This document shows positions 33,193-35,717 of a DNA stretch of 35,717 nt, in pieces. Origin of the DNA: Sphingobacteriales bacterium (lineage in GTDB: Bacteria; Bacteroidota; Bacteroidia; Chitinophagales; Chitinophagaceae); contig JAPLEF010000060.1 of NCBI GenBank assembly GCA_026391525.1, positions 1 through 35,717 of the forward strand. The letters are read 5' to 3'. The translations under genes were made by a program, and so were the position numbers. Below the pieces are notes generated by a model. It searched no databases and was not told the DNA's origin. It saw only the letters and a list, made by a program, of their open reading frames with translations. The stretch's first letter is position 1. Every line of letters starts with the position of its first letter.

Positions 33193-34335
33193 TTAAAGTA
33201 GAGAAACAAAATGATGAAAAATGGTATCAGCAACTAAGCGGTGGCCTTCCTGTTGAAAATGCATGTAATCAAGTTGCTCATTCACCGAACCCTCCTGCGC
33301 GTTGATTAGCCTGTCCCAATACTGATTAGGCACTACCTTTTCAAGATCAAGAAAATGGGCACCTGTTTTTAAACATTCCTTTCTGAGTTCCATTTTAAAT
33401 TCTTTATACAAATCCGATTCATAAGGGATAGGCGCATCATTCCGTAATGGAGGAATATAAACCGTTAGTCGTATTTGCTTATTGTTGCAGAAATCAAGGA
33501 TATGGTGGAATGCCAGCAAATTGGCCCGATATCTTCCAGGAATCATTTTACGTATGGTAGTGGCATCAATACCCATCATCCGGTTTCTCACATTATACAA
33601 AGTATTGAAAAAATTCCCCCGCATATCGGCCCTTTTTTCCCAGGTGTTAAACCAGGCTGAGGCTTTCGTATTCAGAAAACGTTCGGTTTTTTCCTGGGTT
33701 GTTTCTTTGATGCCTTCAAAATCGGGCGAAACCTGTTCTTTGGGAGTTAACTCGGTTTTTTCAGCTGTTAATGCTTCAAAGCTTGTTAAGCCGGAAACAA
33801 ATGCTTTTTGTGTTCGGCAAATTTCTTTGAGTTCATCGGTTTGGAGAATGGTACGTAAGCCATCTTCCCTCAGATCGTCGTAAAAAAGCGGAATCAGTAC
33901 ATCCTTTACCGCAAGTTTTTTACTGACTAAAAGCAAAGTGGCTAGTAATTCCTGCAGGTTGGCATTGGGATAACTAACGCCTACCACTTCCCTGTTTAAG
34001 GATTGAAGGCTATCCCACAACATGCCCACGGCATTCTGCTGCCCCTTTTGGTATAGATTGATTCCATGCAGTTGCGAATTGCCCAGCCAAAGGATGGTAT
34101 GCCTGGACCCTCTCATTTTCCAGCCCTGCACGAGGGTATCAACATAAGCCGGATTCATGATATGAATAGGGAAATCGCCACGCTTGGGTTTGAATGCTAT
34201 AGTTCGTTTACCCAGCCCTATTTCTGCAGAAGCTCTTATGCGGTCTTTGTAAAGTACAAGCAGAAAACAACCCAATATAACGGGAAGCAATACCTGAAAA
34301 AAAAACCGATATCGATGAAGAAATGACAAAATCAA
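33193..34335 (-). CDS. Membrane-anchored SGNH-type protein (DltD/AlgJ-like partner of MBOAT)
   Basis: The 380-residue protein has one N-terminal membrane segment (about 12-28) and a large extracytoplasmic domain. WLGNSQLHGIN at 83-93 resembles SGNH block I with candidate nucleophile Ser87, and DYMHFQQEGHRLV near 356-368 carries the Asp356-x-x-His359 pair of block V. Hence it is an esterase/transferase-like fold that probably completes acyl transfer to the glycan with the MBOAT protein. It starts at TTG 34335, 2 bases after the Wzy-like gene's stop. I do not recognise a more specific family name. Confidence 0.7.
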   Translation of the reverse strand: MILSFLHRYRFFFQVLLPVILGCFLLVLYKDRIRASAEIGLGKRTIAFKPKRGDFPIHIMNPAYVDTLVQGWKMRGSRHTILWLGNSQLHGINLYQKGQQNAVGMLWDSLQSLNREVVGVSYPNANLQELLATLLLVSKKLAVKDVLIPLFYDDLREDGLRTILQTDELKEICRTQKAFVSGLTSFEALTAEKTELTPKEQVSPDFEGIKETTQEKTERFLNTKASAWFNTWEKRADMRGNFFNTLYNVRNRMMGIDATTIRKMIPGRYRANLLAFHHILDFCNNKQIRLTVYIPPLRNDAPIPYESDLYKEFKMELRKECLKTGAHFLDLEKVVPNQYWDRLINAQEGSVNEQLDYMHFQQEGHRLVADTIFHHFVSLL

Positions 34336-34337
34336 AA

Positions 34338-35705
34338 TTATTCCTGCGGTATGAACCGATAATGCGTTGGGGTAACTTTAAACACATGATTCCAAATCTG
34401 AATCATTACAAAGATAAGGAAACAGGATTTGATGAGATGTCCGAGTATGGTTTGCAATTCACAATCTGGTCGAATCGGGAAATAAAAAACCATGGCAGTA
34501 AATAGGATAAGAATAGGATAATCGGGACTGAAATAATTGAATGCTTTCAACACTTCACTGAAAAACATACCATAAAGCAGCATGAACAGGGCGCCACCAA
34601 CCACTCCGAAATTGATGTAAGCATCTCCTACCGAAGACAACCCCATCGAAGTGCCCTCTGCTAAGGGCATACCCGAATATTTCATAAAAAAATCTCTGTC
34701 TCCTGCATTGAGTTTATTGGGGGCCAGTATCCTTGGCATGATCGCAGCTTCAAAAATCTGTGCCATTTCCTCACCTTTTGCAAAAGGAACGCGTGCAGGA
34801 ATATTGCTCATAATATTGGTAATGATAAAACCCTGATTGATCCTTACATTACTAGTACCAAGTTTCTCCATACTAAAGAACCCTGATTTTGATTTACTTT
34901 CTTCAACTGTTTTTTGAAGGGTTTCGAGCCCAGTTTCTTCCCCACCCTTCCATGTGGCTTCACGGTAATCACCCTTTACCAACTGAATGGTAATTGCAAG
35001 TAGTATAAACCCGAATGTAACGATTGCTTTTAACTGTACTGTTGGTTTATACTTTATGGCCAGTACAGAACCCAAAAATACCAGCCAGGTAAGCAGATCA
35101 TGAAACATAGCATTTCCTAGTGAAGAAGCAATAACGGATCCGTATACAAGAAATAAAAATAACGGTCGGAGTTTTGTACCACTTAGTATAATTAAGAATG
35201 TTCCAATGAATTTGAAACAAGCCAGTAAAGTGAATACAAAACCTAATTCAGCACCAAATAATCCGGATACGAAACTTGATACAAAACCGATCCCAATAAA
35301 AAAATAAGGCAGTTTGGGATTCTCTTTTACAAATCGCTTTATTTTCTCCAGATCAACCACTTCGCCTTCCAGCATACCTGCCCTTATATGTAGGCCTAAG
35401 ATGAAACAGATCACTGCAGGTATCACGTAAAGGAAATATTGCTCTTCTGGTATCTGCATTTTCAGGAAGCCACGCTGGTATTGATCCAAACCATTGTATG
35501 CCAATGTTGGTCCAACGAACATTTGCAGACACATAAAAGATCCAAGCAAATAGCGCACTGGTATTACTGATCCTATTGAATAAAACAACAGCAGGAATTG
35601 AAAAGCTGAAATCATTATTGCCGTATAAGAATACCAGCTAATCTCCGGGAACAACAAACGGGAGAAAATCATCAGGCACAAATAAAGGCCCCAATTAATC
35701 TTCAC
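34338..35705 (-). CDS. Wzy/EpsG-like polysaccharide polymerase membrane protein
   Basis: The 455-residue protein has about ten to twelve hydrophobic segments and one large loop at about 245-350. The loop holds KGDYREATWKGGEE and NVRINQGFIITNIM, followed by PNKLNAGDRDFFMKYSGMPL, and the next segment (SVGDAYINFGVVGGALFMLLYG) is typical of Wzy-type polymerases. It resembles the Wzy-like protein I recall beside XrtY exosortases. The assumed start is GTG 35705. The frame remains open to the window edge (35717), so the true N-terminus could lie outside. It would polymerise undecaprenyl-linked repeat units on the outer side of the inner membrane. Confidence 0.75.
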   Translation of the reverse strand: MKINWGLYLCLMIFSRLLFPEISWYSYTAIMISAFQFLLLFYSIGSVIPVRYLLGSFMCLQMFVGPTLAYNGLDQYQRGFLKMQIPEEQYFLYVIPAVICFILGLHIRAGMLEGEVVDLEKIKRFVKENPKLPYFFIGIGFVSSFVSGLFGAELGFVFTLLACFKFIGTFLIILSGTKLRPLFLFLVYGSVIASSLGNAMFHDLLTWLVFLGSVLAIKYKPTVQLKAIVTFGFILLAITIQLVKGDYREATWKGGEETGLETLQKTVEESKSKSGFFSMEKLGTSNVRINQGFIITNIMSNIPARVPFAKGEEMAQIFEAAIMPRILAPNKLNAGDRDFFMKYSGMPLAEGTSMGLSSVGDAYINFGVVGGALFMLLYGMFFSEVLKAFNYFSPDYPILILFTAMVFYFPIRPDCELQTILGHLIKSCFLIFVMIQIWNHVFKVTPTHYRFIPQE

Positions 35706-35717
35706 TTTAAATAATGA

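Overview
The window looks like chromosomal DNA from a Bacteroidota bacterium, most likely of the Chitinophagaceae type. Supporting signs are a secreted protein with a type IX secretion (T9SS) C-terminal domain, TAnnTTTG-type -7 promoter boxes close to start codons, few Shine-Dalgarno sites, a YtxJ-type bacillithiol-system protein, a DUF6580 protein, and an exosortase beside a Wzy-like protein. Genus level is inference; no rRNA is present.

Layout. Bases 1-7109 hold mostly housekeeping genes: a very small lipoprotein with YtxJ, a DnaQ-like exonuclease, a dolichol-phosphate-mannose-synthase-like glycosyltransferase, a XerD-like recombinase, a YkgJ-type cysteine-cluster protein, YraN, a DUF6580 membrane protein, RNase HI and an acyl-CoA carboxylase beta subunit. 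Bases 7429-13389 hold a giant secreted metzincin protease (five Ig-like repeats plus a T9SS tail), a clear terminator, and a vitamin K-dependent gamma-carboxylase-like membrane protein. Bases 13420-16732 hold a CoA transferase, tRNA-Leu(CAA) with its terminator, HscB, and a lysine-ketoglutarate-reductase-like dehydrogenase. Bases 16745-25271 are a long minus-strand block, probably several transcription units: DUF4258, GH3, Dxr, RseP, an FtsX/MacB-type permease, OsmC, TsaD and TrmN6. MtaB (25413-26681) faces the last block.

The most distinctive part is 26692-35705, a compact eight-gene minus-strand run. In transcription order it encodes a Wzy-like polymerase, an SGNH-type membrane-anchored protein, an MBOAT O-acyltransferase, a GT4 glycosyltransferase, a short exosortase with Cys/Arg/His catalytic residues, a NodU/TobZ-type carbamoyltransferase, a GT2 glycosyltransferase and a CpsB/YwqE-like PHP phosphatase. 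Gaps are 2 to 61 bases. I read it as an exosortase-linked surface polysaccharide locus that polymerises, acylates and carbamoylates a glycan. It resembles what I recall of the XrtY class of exosortase with its Wzy-like and glycosyltransferase partners. No exosortase substrate, flippase or outer-membrane exporter lies in the window, and the locus may continue past the right edge.

All calls were made by reading the sequence. Family names rest on recognised motifs; no database search was run.
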